This document shows, in pieces, positions 8,303 through 16,458 of a stretch of 64,000 bases of DNA. The position numbers were made by a program, and so were the translations under genes. The notes under the pieces were generated by a model. That model saw nothing but the letters and a program-made list of their open reading frames with translations, was not told where the DNA came from and did no database searches. This stretch comes from Rouxiella sp. WC2420 (GTDB lineage Bacteria > Pseudomonadota > Gammaproteobacteria > Enterobacterales > Enterobacteriaceae), in assembly GCF_041200025.1 (NCBI RefSeq), contig NZ_CP165628.1, positions 1,054,001-1,118,000 of the forward strand. Direction: 5' to 3'. Position 1 is the stretch's first letter; every line of letters begins with the position of its first letter.

Positions 8303-8647
8303 TCAATTTCCTTGTGGGTTACGGCGATACAGTTCAATCATATCGCTGGCGAGTTCCTGAATAAGCATGGCGTTCATCAAGTGATCCTGCGCATGAACCA
8401 GAATCAGACTCACGGGGATTTTCCCTGTTCCTTCATCCAGACCAATTAATTCAGTTTGTATTTTGTGCGCAGCAGATATAAATAATTTAGCCTCGTCTAC
8501 CAGAATCAGTGCATTACTAATTTCACCTCCTCTAGCCTCGCGCAGGGCACTCAATAATGCGCTGCGCGCGCTACCTGCCTGCACTAATAATTCCATCAGC
8601 TTATTTTCTAAATCTGCGCTTTCTAATATTAAATTTTCCAGCGTCAC
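8303..8647 (-). CDS. PTS EIIA component, lactose/cellobiose family
   Basis: A 114-residue helical phosphocarrier. The phosphorylation site His85 is in the signature LVHAQDHLMNAM. It relays phosphate from HPr to the EIIB encoded just upstream. Its length and the three-helix pattern are typical of ChbA/LacF proteins. The next gene (GH4) begins one base after its stop codon. Confidence 0.92.
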   Translation of the reverse strand: MTLENLILESADLENKLMELLVQAGSARSALLSALREARGGEISNALILVDEAKLFISAAHKIQTELIGLDEGTGKIPVSLILVHAQDHLMNAMLIQELASDMIELYRRNPQGN

Positions 8648-8722
8648 AAAAGCTCCTTGAACAGTGGCGTCATTATCTTTTGTCTGAAAATAGGTAAGTT
8701 TTATTATCTAATTAATCAGAGG

Positions 8723-9028
8723 TCAGGAAATATGGCTCAAAGCTTGATCTAATACTTTATCGCCGCGCATGGTGCCGTAATCCATCATATTAATGACTTC
8801 AACCCGTTTGCCGTGAGTGGCGGCAATATCAGATAAGCGAGCGTGTTCATATTTAACCTGTGGGCCAAGTAAAACGATATCCGCCAAAGAAATAATTCTC
8901 TCGAATTCGGCAACCGGAACCGCTTCAATGTCGATAGATAATTGACGCTTATTGGCCTCACTTTTCATTTTTTGCACCAGCATACTGGTAGACATACCGG
9001 CGGCGCAGCATAGGAAAATCTTTTGCAT
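8723..9028 (-). CDS. PTS EIIB component, cellobiose family
   Basis: A 101-residue EIIB of the Lac family. The phosphocysteine is Cys8 in CCAAGMSTSMLVQKM, which matches the CxAGMSTS loop of ChbB, and the VLLGPQVKYE segment is also conserved. It is the first gene of the operon, with a 75-bp gap before EIIA and a 392-bp divergent control region upstream shared with the RpiR-type regulator. Confidence 0.92.
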   Translation of the reverse strand: MQKIFLCCAAGMSTSMLVQKMKSEANKRQLSIDIEAVPVAEFERIISLADIVLLGPQVKYEHARLSDIAATHGKRVEVINMMDYGTMRGDKVLDQALSHIS

Positions 9029-9420
9029 AATTCATTTTCTCATTTGTAGGATTCAGTGGCCGTGGAAATATAAAACGCCAGGCGAGAGGTGAAGTAAATA
9101 GGCTAATTCATAGGTTTTAATTATGACTTTGAATAAAAATCATATAAAACAGTTGGATAGGTTGAATATGTGAGTGAAATTTTTTTTCATGATTGTGATC
9201 TGCGATTTATTTTTGCGTCGGCAAGTTTAATGGTTTTATTAAATTATATATTTATCAATTGGTTGTGTTTTTATGATGTATCTAAAAGCAAATCGAAATA
9301 ATAGTTAGATAATCCCTTTGAAAATTATTTTCATTTTGCTAGTCTGAGCTTAGAGACGACGCTGTGCGAAAATTATGCGGATTATCAGGGTAGATGCAGC
9401 ACGTCGTCACCAGCCGATGA
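9029..9420. promoter_or_regulatory. Divergent control region of the beta-glucoside PTS operon, with two palindromic operators
   Basis: An AT-rich 392-bp gap without a gene. Two 15-bp elements of the form TGAAA-N5-TTTCA are present: TGAAATTTTTTTTCA at 9175-9189 and the perfect palindrome TGAAAATTATTTTCA at 9319-9333, 144 bp apart. RpiR/MurR regulators commonly bind GAAA/TTTC dyads, so these are likely sites for the adjacent regulator; the spacing would allow looping. A half-site resembling CRP (TGTGATC near 9195) is too weak to call. Confidence 0.5.
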
Positions 9421-10572
9421 ATGAACAAGGGCAACTTAGCAGTGGATATTGTTTATCAAATTCAATTCTTGCAGGGAACCTTCAGCCGGCAGGAAAAAAA
9501 GGTCGGCAAGGTTATTCTCGAAAACCCGGCTTTCGCCTCTGCTGCCACGCTGGAGCAATTGGCGGCGCGCGCAGGAGTGAGCACCGCGACGGTAGCGATT
9601 TTCGCTAAGTCGTTGGGTTGTCAGGATATTAATGATTTTATGACTCACATGCGGGCACAGCATTCGCCGCCAGCGTCAAATACGCTGGTCTCGAAACCCG
9701 TGCCTGGCGGGACAGACATCGCTTTTGCTTCCGCGACTTCGCTGGGTAAATTGCCCGGTGTCAGTGCCGAGATGATGCGTCGGTTTGCTAAATCAATCGG
9801 CTACGAAGACATTGGCGATATTATTTATCAAATACGCGCGCAGCAAAATCAGCTCAGCCAACAGGAAAGCAAGGTCGCACAGGCGATCCTCGACGATGTT
9901 GCTTTTGCCTCTTCGGCCACCATTGAGCAGCTTGCCTCGCAGGCTGGAGTGAGTCCGGCGACCATTACCCGTTTCGCAAAATCTATGGGCTGCGACGATA
10001 TTCGCGATCTGCGAATGAAACTCGCGCAGGCCAGCGCGGTGGGTTCGCAATATATGGCGGCTCAGCCGGTAAAATCTGCCGCTTTAGGTTCTGAATCATG
10101 GCAGCAAAATATTATTCAACGTCAGCAGCAGGCAAATCGTCAACTGGCAGCTTTTGACGAACAGGCATTTTTGCAGGCAGCAGCAACAATTTCAGCGGCA
10201 ATTAAGGGAGTGTATATTTTCTCGGCCGAAAGCCGTTGTACGCTGTTTGCCAGCGAGTTGCAGAGTCGATTACTGCGCGCGGGTCATCCGGCTTATGCTT
10301 TTCATGATGCAGAATTGATGCGGCTGAGCGCGACTGGTCTGACGGCGCAGCAGGCGGTATTGATACTTTCGGTGGGCACTGAAAACCAGGGATTAGCCGA
10401 GATAGCGCGGCTTGCGGTCAGTTCCGGCGCACAGGTTATCGCCATCGTACCTGAGAATTCACCGGCAGCCGCGCGGGCCAGTACGTTGCTGGCCATCGAA
10501 GAAAGCCCGCAACAGGCTTTTGGCTCGTCAGGAATGTTAATGGCGATAGACCTGTTGCTGGATAAGCTCTGA
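9421..10572 (+). CDS. RpiR/MurR-family regulator with repeated N-terminal HTH domains
   Basis: A 383-residue regulator, about 100 residues longer than usual for the family (~280). It has a complete HTH_6 unit at about residues 12-78 (TLEQLAARAGVSTATVAIFAKSLG), a degenerate second unit at about 95-138 (TSLGKLPGVSAEMMRRFAKSIG), and a third complete one at about 139-205 (TIEQLASQAGVSPATITRFAKSMG). A SIS sugar-phosphate-binding domain fills about 245-383. The first and third units are clearly similar to each other, so the extension arose by internal duplication. It is divergent from the PTS operon and presumably senses its sugar phosphate. The start at 9421 has no clear ribosome binding site. Confidence 0.85.
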   Translation: MNKGNLAVDIVYQIQFLQGTFSRQEKKVGKVILENPAFASAATLEQLAARAGVSTATVAIFAKSLGCQDINDFMTHMRAQHSPPASNTLVSKPVPGGTDIAFASATSLGKLPGVSAEMMRRFAKSIGYEDIGDIIYQIRAQQNQLSQQESKVAQAILDDVAFASSATIEQLASQAGVSPATITRFAKSMGCDDIRDLRMKLAQASAVGSQYMAAQPVKSAALGSESWQQNIIQRQQQANRQLAAFDEQAFLQAAATISAAIKGVYIFSAESRCTLFASELQSRLLRAGHPAYAFHDAELMRLSATGLTAQQAVLILSVGTENQGLAEIARLAVSSGAQVIAIVPENSPAAARASTLLAIEESPQQAFGSSGMLMAIDLLLDKL

Positions 10573-10593
10573 GTCGTTTGCTCCCACATTCCA

Positions 10594-10618
10594 GCCTTCC
10601 CCCGCAGGCGGAGGGAAG
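10594..10618. terminator. GC-rich stem-loop between convergent genes
   Basis: CCTTCCCCCGC pairs with GCGGAGGGAAGG, with one bulged A, in the 84-bp gap between the RpiR-type regulator and the convergent hpxZ. It is a likely shared terminator without a strong T-run. Confidence 0.4.
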
Positions 10619-10656
10619 GGGGTTTAAATCCCTGACTTTTATATAAAAATAGGAAT

Positions 10657-11058
10657 TTAGATCATCAGGCTCACGTGTGCTGCCACTATCCGCCAGCCGC
10701 TGGGCATTTTGATCCAAGTCTGCATCTGGCGGCCAGTTTTATCGCTGCCTTCACGACGAAACTCGGTGCTGGCGATCGCCATATCGTCGCCATAAGTCGT
10801 GATCACCGTGTTTTGCAGACTGCGATCCAGACCCTGCGCCGGACGTGAGGCGCGAAACTCACGGATCTGGTCGATGCCATACAAGTTCTCACCGGCCCCA
10901 AAGCGAACAGTGCGTGGGTCATGCCAAAAAAGTTCATCTAATACCACAGTATCGTTAGTGATAAGCGCCTGCTCGTAACGATAAAAAGCCGCATTCACTT
11001 CTGCCAGGATCGCCGGACGATCGATATTTTCACTTTTCATTTTTTTCTCGATGCTCAT
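10657..11058 (-). CDS. hpxZ: HpxZ, AtzH-like (DUF3225) cystatin/SnoaL-fold protein
   Basis: A 133-residue protein of the DUF3225/AtzH-like group with an NTF2/SnoaL-type fold, recognised by AFYRYEQALITNDTVVLDELFWHDPRTVRFGAGEN split over two strands and the closing WRIVAAHVSLM. It is the last gene of hpxWXYZ. AtzH of Pseudomonas ADP is a homologous hydrolase (1,3-dicarboxyurea) in cyanurate breakdown, so a related hydrolytic step on a purine-derived N-carboxy compound is possible; this is inference. An alternative start lies six codons further in. Confidence 0.85.
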   Translation of the reverse strand: MSIEKKMKSENIDRPAILAEVNAAFYRYEQALITNDTVVLDELFWHDPRTVRFGAGENLYGIDQIREFRASRPAQGLDRSLQNTVITTYGDDMAIASTEFRREGSDKTGRQMQTWIKMPSGWRIVAAHVSLMI

Positions 11059-11072
11059 TTAAAAACACTTTA

Positions 11073-12470
11073 TCAGCCAACCAGCGAAGCGCTGGCACTG
11101 ACGATCCCCTGTTGTTCCAATGCCCAGGCCGCGCGCAGGCATAAATCTTCGCGCCACGGCGGGGCTATCAACTGTAAACCAATCGGCAGCCCATTGGCAG
11201 TTGTTAATGGCACCGAAACTACCGGCAGGCCGAGGAATGAAATGGGTTGAGCGAGCATGCCCATGCTGGCGCGCGTTGGCAGCGAAACGCCGTTGATTTC
11301 AATGCTTTCTTGACCAATGATTGTCGCCGGACACGGAGTGGAAGGGGCGATCAAAATATCCCAGTGTTCAAACATCGGCAGAACTTGCTGCTGGAACTGG
11401 TGGCGGAAACGCTGCGCCTGCACGTACCAGGCTGAAGGGATCATCGCCCCGGCCAGCAAACGCTCGCGCGACAGCGGCTCAAACTGTTCGGGAATAGTGC
11501 GTAACAACGGCAAATACTGATTACCGCCCTCGGAAGCGGTGATAATAAATGCCGCTGAACGGGCGAGTTCGGCCTGAGGCATTTCCACTACTTCCTGAGA
11601 TTCCAGCGCCTGTGCCACACGTTTCACAGCAGCTTTGGCATCATCGTTACACCAGGTATCGAAATAGCCGCCCAATACGGCAGTACGCAAACCTTGCTGA
11701 CCGCGAGAAAGCTGTGAAAAAGTTTCTACGCTCGGCTTATGCGCCTGAAATGCGTCACCAGCATCAGACGCCTGCAAGGCATCGTAAACCAGCGAAAGAT
11801 CGCTGCTGCTGCGCGCCATCGGGCCGATATGATCCAGGCTGGCGACAAACGGCTGGCTACCGCGTCGGGAGATGCGCCCGAAAGTGGGTTTCAGGCCCAG
11901 AATGCCGGAGAGCGAAGAGGGGACACGAATCGAACCGTTGGTATCGCTGCCGAGTGTAAAGTGCACCAGTCCGGCGGCCACCGCAGCGGCGGATCCTCCC
12001 GAAGAACCACCCGCAATGCGTGTGAGGTCGCGCGGGTTATGGGTCGCGCCATAATGGCTGTTTTCAGTGGTAAAACCGTAGGCGTAGGCATCCATGTTCA
12101 ACATACCGGACAGCAGCGCGCCTTGTTCGGCCAGACGCGAAACCGTCCAGGCATCTTCTTTGGCAACCGGATTGCTGCTGTTGAGGCTCGCCCCGGCCAG
12201 AGTGACCTGACCGGTAACGTCCAGCAGGTTTTTCACTGCGTAAGGCACTGCGGCCAAAGGCGGTAAGGTCGCACCGCTGGCGCGCAGTTTATCAATTTTG
12301 CCTGCTTCACTGAGCATGCGTGCATGAGTGACATGAGTGTACGCGTTGATCGCTGGATCGGCTTTCTCGATGTTGTCCAAGGTTTGCCGGGCAATCTCGG
12401 TGGCTGAAACTTCACCATTTTTGATTGCCTGCTGAATGTCGCTAATGCTGGCCTGATGTAAAGGTTTCAT
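11073..12470 (-). CDS. hpxY: HpxY, amidase-signature hydrolase (AtzE-like)
   Basis: A 465-residue amidase-signature enzyme. The Ser-cisSer-Lys triad can be read as Lys80 (AVPYAVKNLLDV), Ser156 in the GGSSGGSAAAVAAG loop, and the nucleophile Ser180 in GSDTNGSIRVP. Relatives are AtzE (1-carboxybiuret hydrolase) and other amidases that act with a small partner subunit. The ATG overlaps the stop of hpxX by 4 bases (ATGA), so partner and enzyme are translationally coupled. In the hpxWXYZ setting it should hydrolyse an oxalurate- or oxamate-related amide; the precise substrate is not fixed by sequence. Confidence 0.88.
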   Translation of the reverse strand: MKPLHQASISDIQQAIKNGEVSATEIARQTLDNIEKADPAINAYTHVTHARMLSEAGKIDKLRASGATLPPLAAVPYAVKNLLDVTGQVTLAGASLNSSNPVAKEDAWTVSRLAEQGALLSGMLNMDAYAYGFTTENSHYGATHNPRDLTRIAGGSSGGSAAAVAAGLVHFTLGSDTNGSIRVPSSLSGILGLKPTFGRISRRGSQPFVASLDHIGPMARSSSDLSLVYDALQASDAGDAFQAHKPSVETFSQLSRGQQGLRTAVLGGYFDTWCNDDAKAAVKRVAQALESQEVVEMPQAELARSAAFIITASEGGNQYLPLLRTIPEQFEPLSRERLLAGAMIPSAWYVQAQRFRHQFQQQVLPMFEHWDILIAPSTPCPATIIGQESIEINGVSLPTRASMGMLAQPISFLGLPVVSVPLTTANGLPIGLQLIAPPWREDLCLRAAWALEQQGIVSASASLVG

Positions 12471-12667
12471 GCGTGATAAACCCCGGCAATTTCCAGGCGC
12501 GGGTCCAGCGGCAAGTCCATCAAAGGCTGCGCCATTTGCGCGATACGGGTGAACTGATTGAGTAGCTCCTGACGGCGCGTGTCGTCCAGTTCCAGAGCCA
12601 GCACGGCTTCCATCTGGCTGATATAGGCCGCCCAGTCGGCCGGTGCTGCAGCAGGTGTCGCTTTCAT
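12467..12667 (-). CDS. hpxX: HpxX, small AtzG/GatC-like partner subunit (DUF4089)
   Basis: A 66-residue helical protein matching the DUF4089 / AtzG-like group, which binds and stabilises AtzE-type amidases much as GatC does GatA. The start at 12667 is used because the ribosome binding site AGAGGA lies inside the first codons of an upstream ATG reading, 5-8 nt before this ATG. The stop overlaps the hpxY start. The gene lies between hpxW and hpxY. Confidence 0.82.
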   Translation of the reverse strand: MKATPAAAPADWAAYISQMEAVLALELDDTRRQELLNQFTRIAQMAQPLMDLPLDPRLEIAGVYHA

Positions 12668-12747
12668 AAATTTTCCTCTCATCGATCCCCGCCTCTTTTG
12701 CGTTGGAGCAGGGCTAAGGTTGGGGAGTAAACACTCCCTTCTGTAAA

Positions 12748-14334
12748 TTAAAAACCCGCTGCGCTGCCGTTGCTGCGCGGATCGGAGGCGCCTTCGAACA
12801 TGCCGTTGGTATGGCGAATAATTGCCCCGGCATGGCCGACGGCCTCGCTGAATTCAGGAAGCATCTCGACGTCGTGACCGCGTTGACGTAAACCAGCCAG
12901 CGTTGCGTGACTGAAGCGGCTTTCAAGTTTCAATGAATCTGAACTTTGCCCCCAGGTTCGGCCAAGTAACCAGCGCGGGCCGCTAATGGCTTCCTGTAAC
13001 GATTTACCCTGAATAATATGGCGGATAAACACGGCTGCCTGTGTCTGTGGCTGGCCGTCTCCACCCATCGAGCCGTACACCATGGTGCGGCCGTCGTAAA
13101 GGCGCGCAGCGGCTGGATTCAAAGTATGGAAGGGTTGCTTGCCCGGAGCCAGAGCCAACAAATGATCGGCATCAAGGCTGAACGATGCACCGCGGTTTTG
13201 CCACATGATGCCGCTGTCCGGCAAAATAACGCCGCTGCCGAATTCGTGATAAATACTCTGGATAAATGACACCGCCAAACCGCTGCTGTCCATCACACCC
13301 ATCCATACCGTATCGCCCGGCCCCTTGCCTTTGCCCCAATCGGCGGCACGATGAGGATTAATACGCGTCGCCAGCGCATCGAGGTAGGCGGGGTCGAGCA
13401 GTGCCTGTGCATCTTGAGACATGATGCGCGGATCGGTAATAAAGCGGTCGCGCAGGCCAAATGCCAGCTTGGTGGCTTCAACAATGCTGTGGATGGTGGC
13501 GCCTTCGTCCATCGCCTCAAGATTCAGGCGGTCAGTCAGGCCGAGAATGGCCAGTGAGACCAGACCCTGTGTCGGCGGTGTGAGGTTGTAGATTTCGCCT
13601 TTACTGTGTTTGAGTTTCAGCGGCGTGCGGCGCTGCGGATGATAGTCGGCCAGGTCATCACGGGTAAGCGGCATGCCGAGCTTTTGCATATCTGCGGCCA
13701 TGCTGTCAGCCAGCGAGCCGCGGTAAAAACTGTCTAGCCCTTCGTCGCATAATTGCAGCAGCGTAGCGGCCAGTCGCGGTTGGGTGAAACGACTCCCGCA
13801 CAATGGCACGTGCCCATGCGGCACAAAGACTTCGGCAAACGATGGCATGAATTCCAGTTCGTGGCGCTTGCTACGGGTCGCCGCTTCCTGCGAGGCGGTG
13901 ACTGGAAAACCGTCGGCCGCGTAGCGAATGGCGTCGCGCAGTAATCGGGATAACGGCTTTTGCTCGCCGCCGAATTCCGCTGAAACCTTTAGCGCTTCCT
14001 GCCAGCCGCCAACGGTGCCTGCTACTGTCAACGCAGCTTTTGGCCCGCGATGCGGAATGTGGCTTTCGCCGGCATAAAAATCCAGCGACGCTAGCGAGCC
14101 TGCGGCACCGCTGGCGTCGATAGCCACCGGATTGCCCTGCGGCGGCACGATTAACCAGAAACCATCTCCGCCAAGACCATTCATGTGCGGATAAACCACC
14201 GCAATGGTGGCAGCGGCAGCTACCATGGCCTCAATGGCATTGCCACCCTCACGCAGAACCGCCAATGCACTCTGGCTGGCGAGGTGGTGAGGGGTAACCG
14301 CCATACCCAGCGGGGCGCTGTTGCTGTTAATCAT
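12748..14334 (-). CDS. hpxW: Oxamate amidohydrolase, gamma-glutamyltransferase-like Ntn hydrolase
   Basis: A 528-residue N-terminal-nucleophile hydrolase of the gamma-glutamyltransferase superfamily. The precursor should self-cleave before Thr342 (GPGDTVWMGVMD), leaving a large subunit and a small subunit with Thr at its new N-terminus. The conserved GLGGDGFW and GGDGQPQTQAAVFIRH segments are present. No signal peptide is seen, unlike periplasmic GGT, which fits a cytoplasmic HpxW. K. pneumoniae HpxW was shown to be an oxamate amidohydrolase of uric acid degradation. It is first in the hpxWXYZ operon and divergent from hpxU, with a sigma-54 promoter upstream. Confidence 0.9.
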   Translation of the reverse strand: MINSNSAPLGMAVTPHHLASQSALAVLREGGNAIEAMVAAAATIAVVYPHMNGLGGDGFWLIVPPQGNPVAIDASGAAGSLASLDFYAGESHIPHRGPKAALTVAGTVGGWQEALKVSAEFGGEQKPLSRLLRDAIRYAADGFPVTASQEAATRSKRHELEFMPSFAEVFVPHGHVPLCGSRFTQPRLAATLLQLCDEGLDSFYRGSLADSMAADMQKLGMPLTRDDLADYHPQRRTPLKLKHSKGEIYNLTPPTQGLVSLAILGLTDRLNLEAMDEGATIHSIVEATKLAFGLRDRFITDPRIMSQDAQALLDPAYLDALATRINPHRAADWGKGKGPGDTVWMGVMDSSGLAVSFIQSIYHEFGSGVILPDSGIMWQNRGASFSLDADHLLALAPGKQPFHTLNPAAARLYDGRTMVYGSMGGDGQPQTQAAVFIRHIIQGKSLQEAISGPRWLLGRTWGQSSDSLKLESRFSHATLAGLRQRGHDVEMLPEFSEAVGHAGAIIRHTNGMFEGASDPRSNGSAAGF

Positions 14335-14382
14335 GCCATCTTCCTTTTCAAAATCGGATTGTATTCGTTTCTCTATTCATAC

Positions 14383-14400
14383 AAGCAAGAGGTGTTCCAG
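14383..14400 (-). promoter_or_regulatory. Sigma-54 promoter of hpxWXYZ
   Basis: On the minus strand the sequence CTGGAACACCTCTTGCTT fits the sigma-54 consensus TGGCAC-N5-TTGCW with one difference and exact GG-N10-GC spacing (GG at 14398-14397, GC at 14386-14385). The start codon of hpxW is about 50 bp downstream, leaving room for a short leader. Confidence 0.72.
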
Positions 14401-14531
14401 ATCCTCCCCTTATGGATAAAAATTTAAAAAATGTGAACCTCGGCAGGAGATAAAGCCGATAAAATTAATTTGCCCAAGCCAATACTGGGCGTGTTATCTT
14501 CGGCTGAAACGATGGTTACAGGAAACAGCAA

Positions 14532-15371
14532 ATGAAACAGATCGATGAACGTCTGCGCGGATATTACGCCGAGCTTACGCCGCAGGAACAGCGGGTTGCC
14601 GATTTTATCTTCGATCACATTGATGACCTGATGAGCTACAACAGCGCCGAGCTGGCGCGGCTTAGCGGCGTGTCCAAAGCCACCGTCAGCCGCTTGTTCA
14701 AACGCCTCGGCTACCCGAGCTATCGCGACATGCGCGATGAAGTGCGCACTTTGCGCCAGAGCGGGATGCCGTTGACTGACAGCCGTGATGCGGTGCAGGG
14801 CAACACGCTGCTGTCACGTCATTACAAGCAGGAAATGGCCAACCTGACGCAGTGGATTAACCAGATTGACGGCAGCCAGTTTACTGCGGTGATCACCGCG
14901 CTAAGCCTGGCCCGACAGGTGCGTTTGCTGGGATTGCGTAACAGCTATCCGGTCGCTCTACACCTGCGCCAGCAGCTGTTGCAGGTGCGAAATCAGGTGA
15001 TCATGATGCCGCAGCCGGGCCAGACGGTGTCCGAGGAGTTGGTTGATCTAACGCCGCAAGACGTGGTGGTTTTTGTCGCCTTCCGTCGCCGCCCGCGCAC
15101 CGCCCGCGCGATTCTCACCCAGCTGCAGCAAATGAATGTTCCCGTGCTGCTGATTTGTGAACCGCAGGCGCAATCATTGATCCCGTTAGCGCGCTGGCAT
15201 CTTGCCGCCTCGCTGGACAGTGTTTCAGCCTTTGACTCTTACTCCGCCGCCATGAGTCTCGCCAATTTACTAAGTAACGCCTTGCTGCATGAAATGCTGG
15301 CCTCTGGTCGTCAGAGAATTCATCAGATAACTGACCTGTATAACGATCTGGACGAGCTGGAACAGCGCTAG
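14532..15371 (+). CDS. hpxU: RpiR-family transcriptional regulator, HpxU-like
   Basis: A 279-residue regulator with an N-terminal HTH_6 domain (residues ~1-80; SAELARLSGVSKATVSRLFKRLGYPSYRDMRDEV) and a C-terminal SIS domain (~115-265) that should bind a small effector. AGGAA precedes the ATG by about 8 nt. It sits between hpxWXYZ (divergent) and the ABC/aminotransferase/amidohydrolase operon, as HpxU does in K. pneumoniae, where it represses allantoate-catabolic genes. Role inferred from family and position. Confidence 0.87.
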   Translation: MKQIDERLRGYYAELTPQEQRVADFIFDHIDDLMSYNSAELARLSGVSKATVSRLFKRLGYPSYRDMRDEVRTLRQSGMPLTDSRDAVQGNTLLSRHYKQEMANLTQWINQIDGSQFTAVITALSLARQVRLLGLRNSYPVALHLRQQLLQVRNQVIMMPQPGQTVSEELVDLTPQDVVVFVAFRRRPRTARAILTQLQQMNVPVLLICEPQAQSLIPLARWHLAASLDSVSAFDSYSAAMSLANLLSNALLHEMLASGRQRIHQITDLYNDLDELEQR

Positions 15372-15404
15372 ACAGATCAAAATAAAGCCCTGAATTGGTG
15401 CTTT

Positions 15405-15421
15405 TGCACAATAAAAGTGCG
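15405..15421. promoter_or_regulatory. NtrC-type enhancer site upstream of hpxF
   Basis: TGCACAATAAAAGTGCG has the GCAC-N7-GTGC dyad of NtrC sites. It lies about 145 bp upstream of the sigma-54 -24 element at 15552, a normal distance for an activator binding site. No second full-strength site was found nearby. Confidence 0.6.
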
Positions 15422-15513
15422 CTATGTTTTTTCGAGTTTGCTCATTTTGCTCTACTCCGGGGCAAAGTTCGTTTCACGTCCGTTGCTTATTTCCCCTTGT
15501 AAATCTTGAGCTA

Positions 15514-15530
15514 GCGCAGTATTGCTGCGC
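15514..15530. promoter_or_regulatory. 17-bp inverted repeat near the hpxF promoter
   Basis: GCGCAG-TATTG-CTGCGC is a perfect dyad with 6-bp arms, 22 bp upstream of the sigma-54 -24 element. It is a candidate operator for HpxU or a second activator; its sequence does not match the usual NtrC arms. Confidence 0.4.
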
Positions 15531-15551
15531 CATCGGCGCTATTTTAATTTT

Positions 15552-15568
15552 TTGGCACATTAGTTGCA
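15552..15568 (+). promoter_or_regulatory. Sigma-54 promoter of the hpxF-K operon
   Basis: TTGGCACATTAGTTGCA matches the sigma-54 consensus (YTGGCACR-N4-TTGCW) at every conserved position, with GG at 15554-15555 and GC at 15566-15567. Transcription should start near 15579, about 48 bp before the hpxF ATG. Confidence 0.88.
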
Positions 15569-15626
15569 GAATGCCTGGAATAAGAATCTATCGTTTCATA
15601 AACTATTAAATCCCGGGGAGTCGTAA

Positions 15627-16418
15627 ATGAAGATGAACAAACGGTTGTTGGCGTGGGTAGGTGCAGCGATGTTGATGGTTCAGGCACCGCTGGTGTTGGC
15701 CGATCAGTTACAAGATATTCAACAACGTGGCGTGCTGCGCGTGGCGATCCCGCAGGACTTCCCGCCGTTCGGCTCGATTGGCACCGATATGCAGCCGCAA
15801 GGCTACGATATCGACATGGCCCATTATCTGGCCGACAAAATGAAACTTAAGTTGCAATTGGTGCCAGTATCCAGCGCCAACCGCGTGCCATATTTGCAGA
15901 CCGACAAAGTAGACCTGGTGATCTCTAGCCTGGGCAAAAATCCAGAGCGCGAAAAAGTTATCGATTTCAGCAAGGCCTATGCGCCGTTCTTCCTTGGCGT
16001 ATTTGGTGCCAAAGGCGACGCACTCAGCGATGTTAAGCAGTTGTCTGGTAAATCTATCGGCGTAACTCGTGGGGCCGTAGAAGATTTGGTATTAAGCGAT
16101 ATCGCACCTAAAGACGCCAAAATTGAACGTTACGAAGACAACAACACCACGCTGTCTGCTTATCTGTCAGGTCAGGTGGAGTTTATCGCCACCGGTAATC
16201 TGGTCGTCGCGGCGATTGCCCGTCAGAACCCGCAGAAAGCGCCTGAATCCAAAGTGTTGCTGAAAGACTCTCCGTGCTTTATCGGCATGCGTAAAGACGA
16301 ACCGGCATTGAAGGCGAAAGTTAACGCGTTGATCGACCAGGCATTGCAGGACAAAACCTTAAACACTTTGTCTGAAAAATGGATGAAAGCCCCACTGCCA
16401 GCCAATCTGGGTGCCTGA
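15627..16418 (+). CDS. hpxF: ABC transporter periplasmic substrate-binding protein (polar amino acid type)
   Basis: A 263-residue solute-binding protein. It has a cleavable signal peptide (KMNKRLLAWVGAAMLMVQAPLVLA, cut before DQLQDI) and then the family 3 pattern, with LRVAIPQDFPPFG at the start of the mature protein and the DLVISSLGKNPEREKVIDFS segment. It is first in an operon with two permeases and an ATPase, then the aminotransferase and allantoate amidohydrolase, matching hpxFGHIJK of K. pneumoniae. The ligand is probably allantoate or a breakdown product; sequence alone cannot fix it. GGGGAG lies about 7 nt before the ATG. Confidence 0.85.
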   Translation: MKMNKRLLAWVGAAMLMVQAPLVLADQLQDIQQRGVLRVAIPQDFPPFGSIGTDMQPQGYDIDMAHYLADKMKLKLQLVPVSSANRVPYLQTDKVDLVISSLGKNPEREKVIDFSKAYAPFFLGVFGAKGDALSDVKQLSGKSIGVTRGAVEDLVLSDIAPKDAKIERYEDNNTTLSAYLSGQVEFIATGNLVVAAIARQNPQKAPESKVLLKDSPCFIGMRKDEPALKAKVNALIDQALQDKTLNTLSEKWMKAPLPANLGA

Positions 16419-16458
16419 TCTGCCATGAAAAAACTGTCGCGCGCAACGGAGGATCTTC

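Noticed and set aside
15514-15530. Second NtrC site before hpxF
   Set aside because: The dyad GCGCAG-N5-CTGCGC lacks the GCAC/GTGC arms of NtrC sites; kept only as an unassigned inverted repeat.
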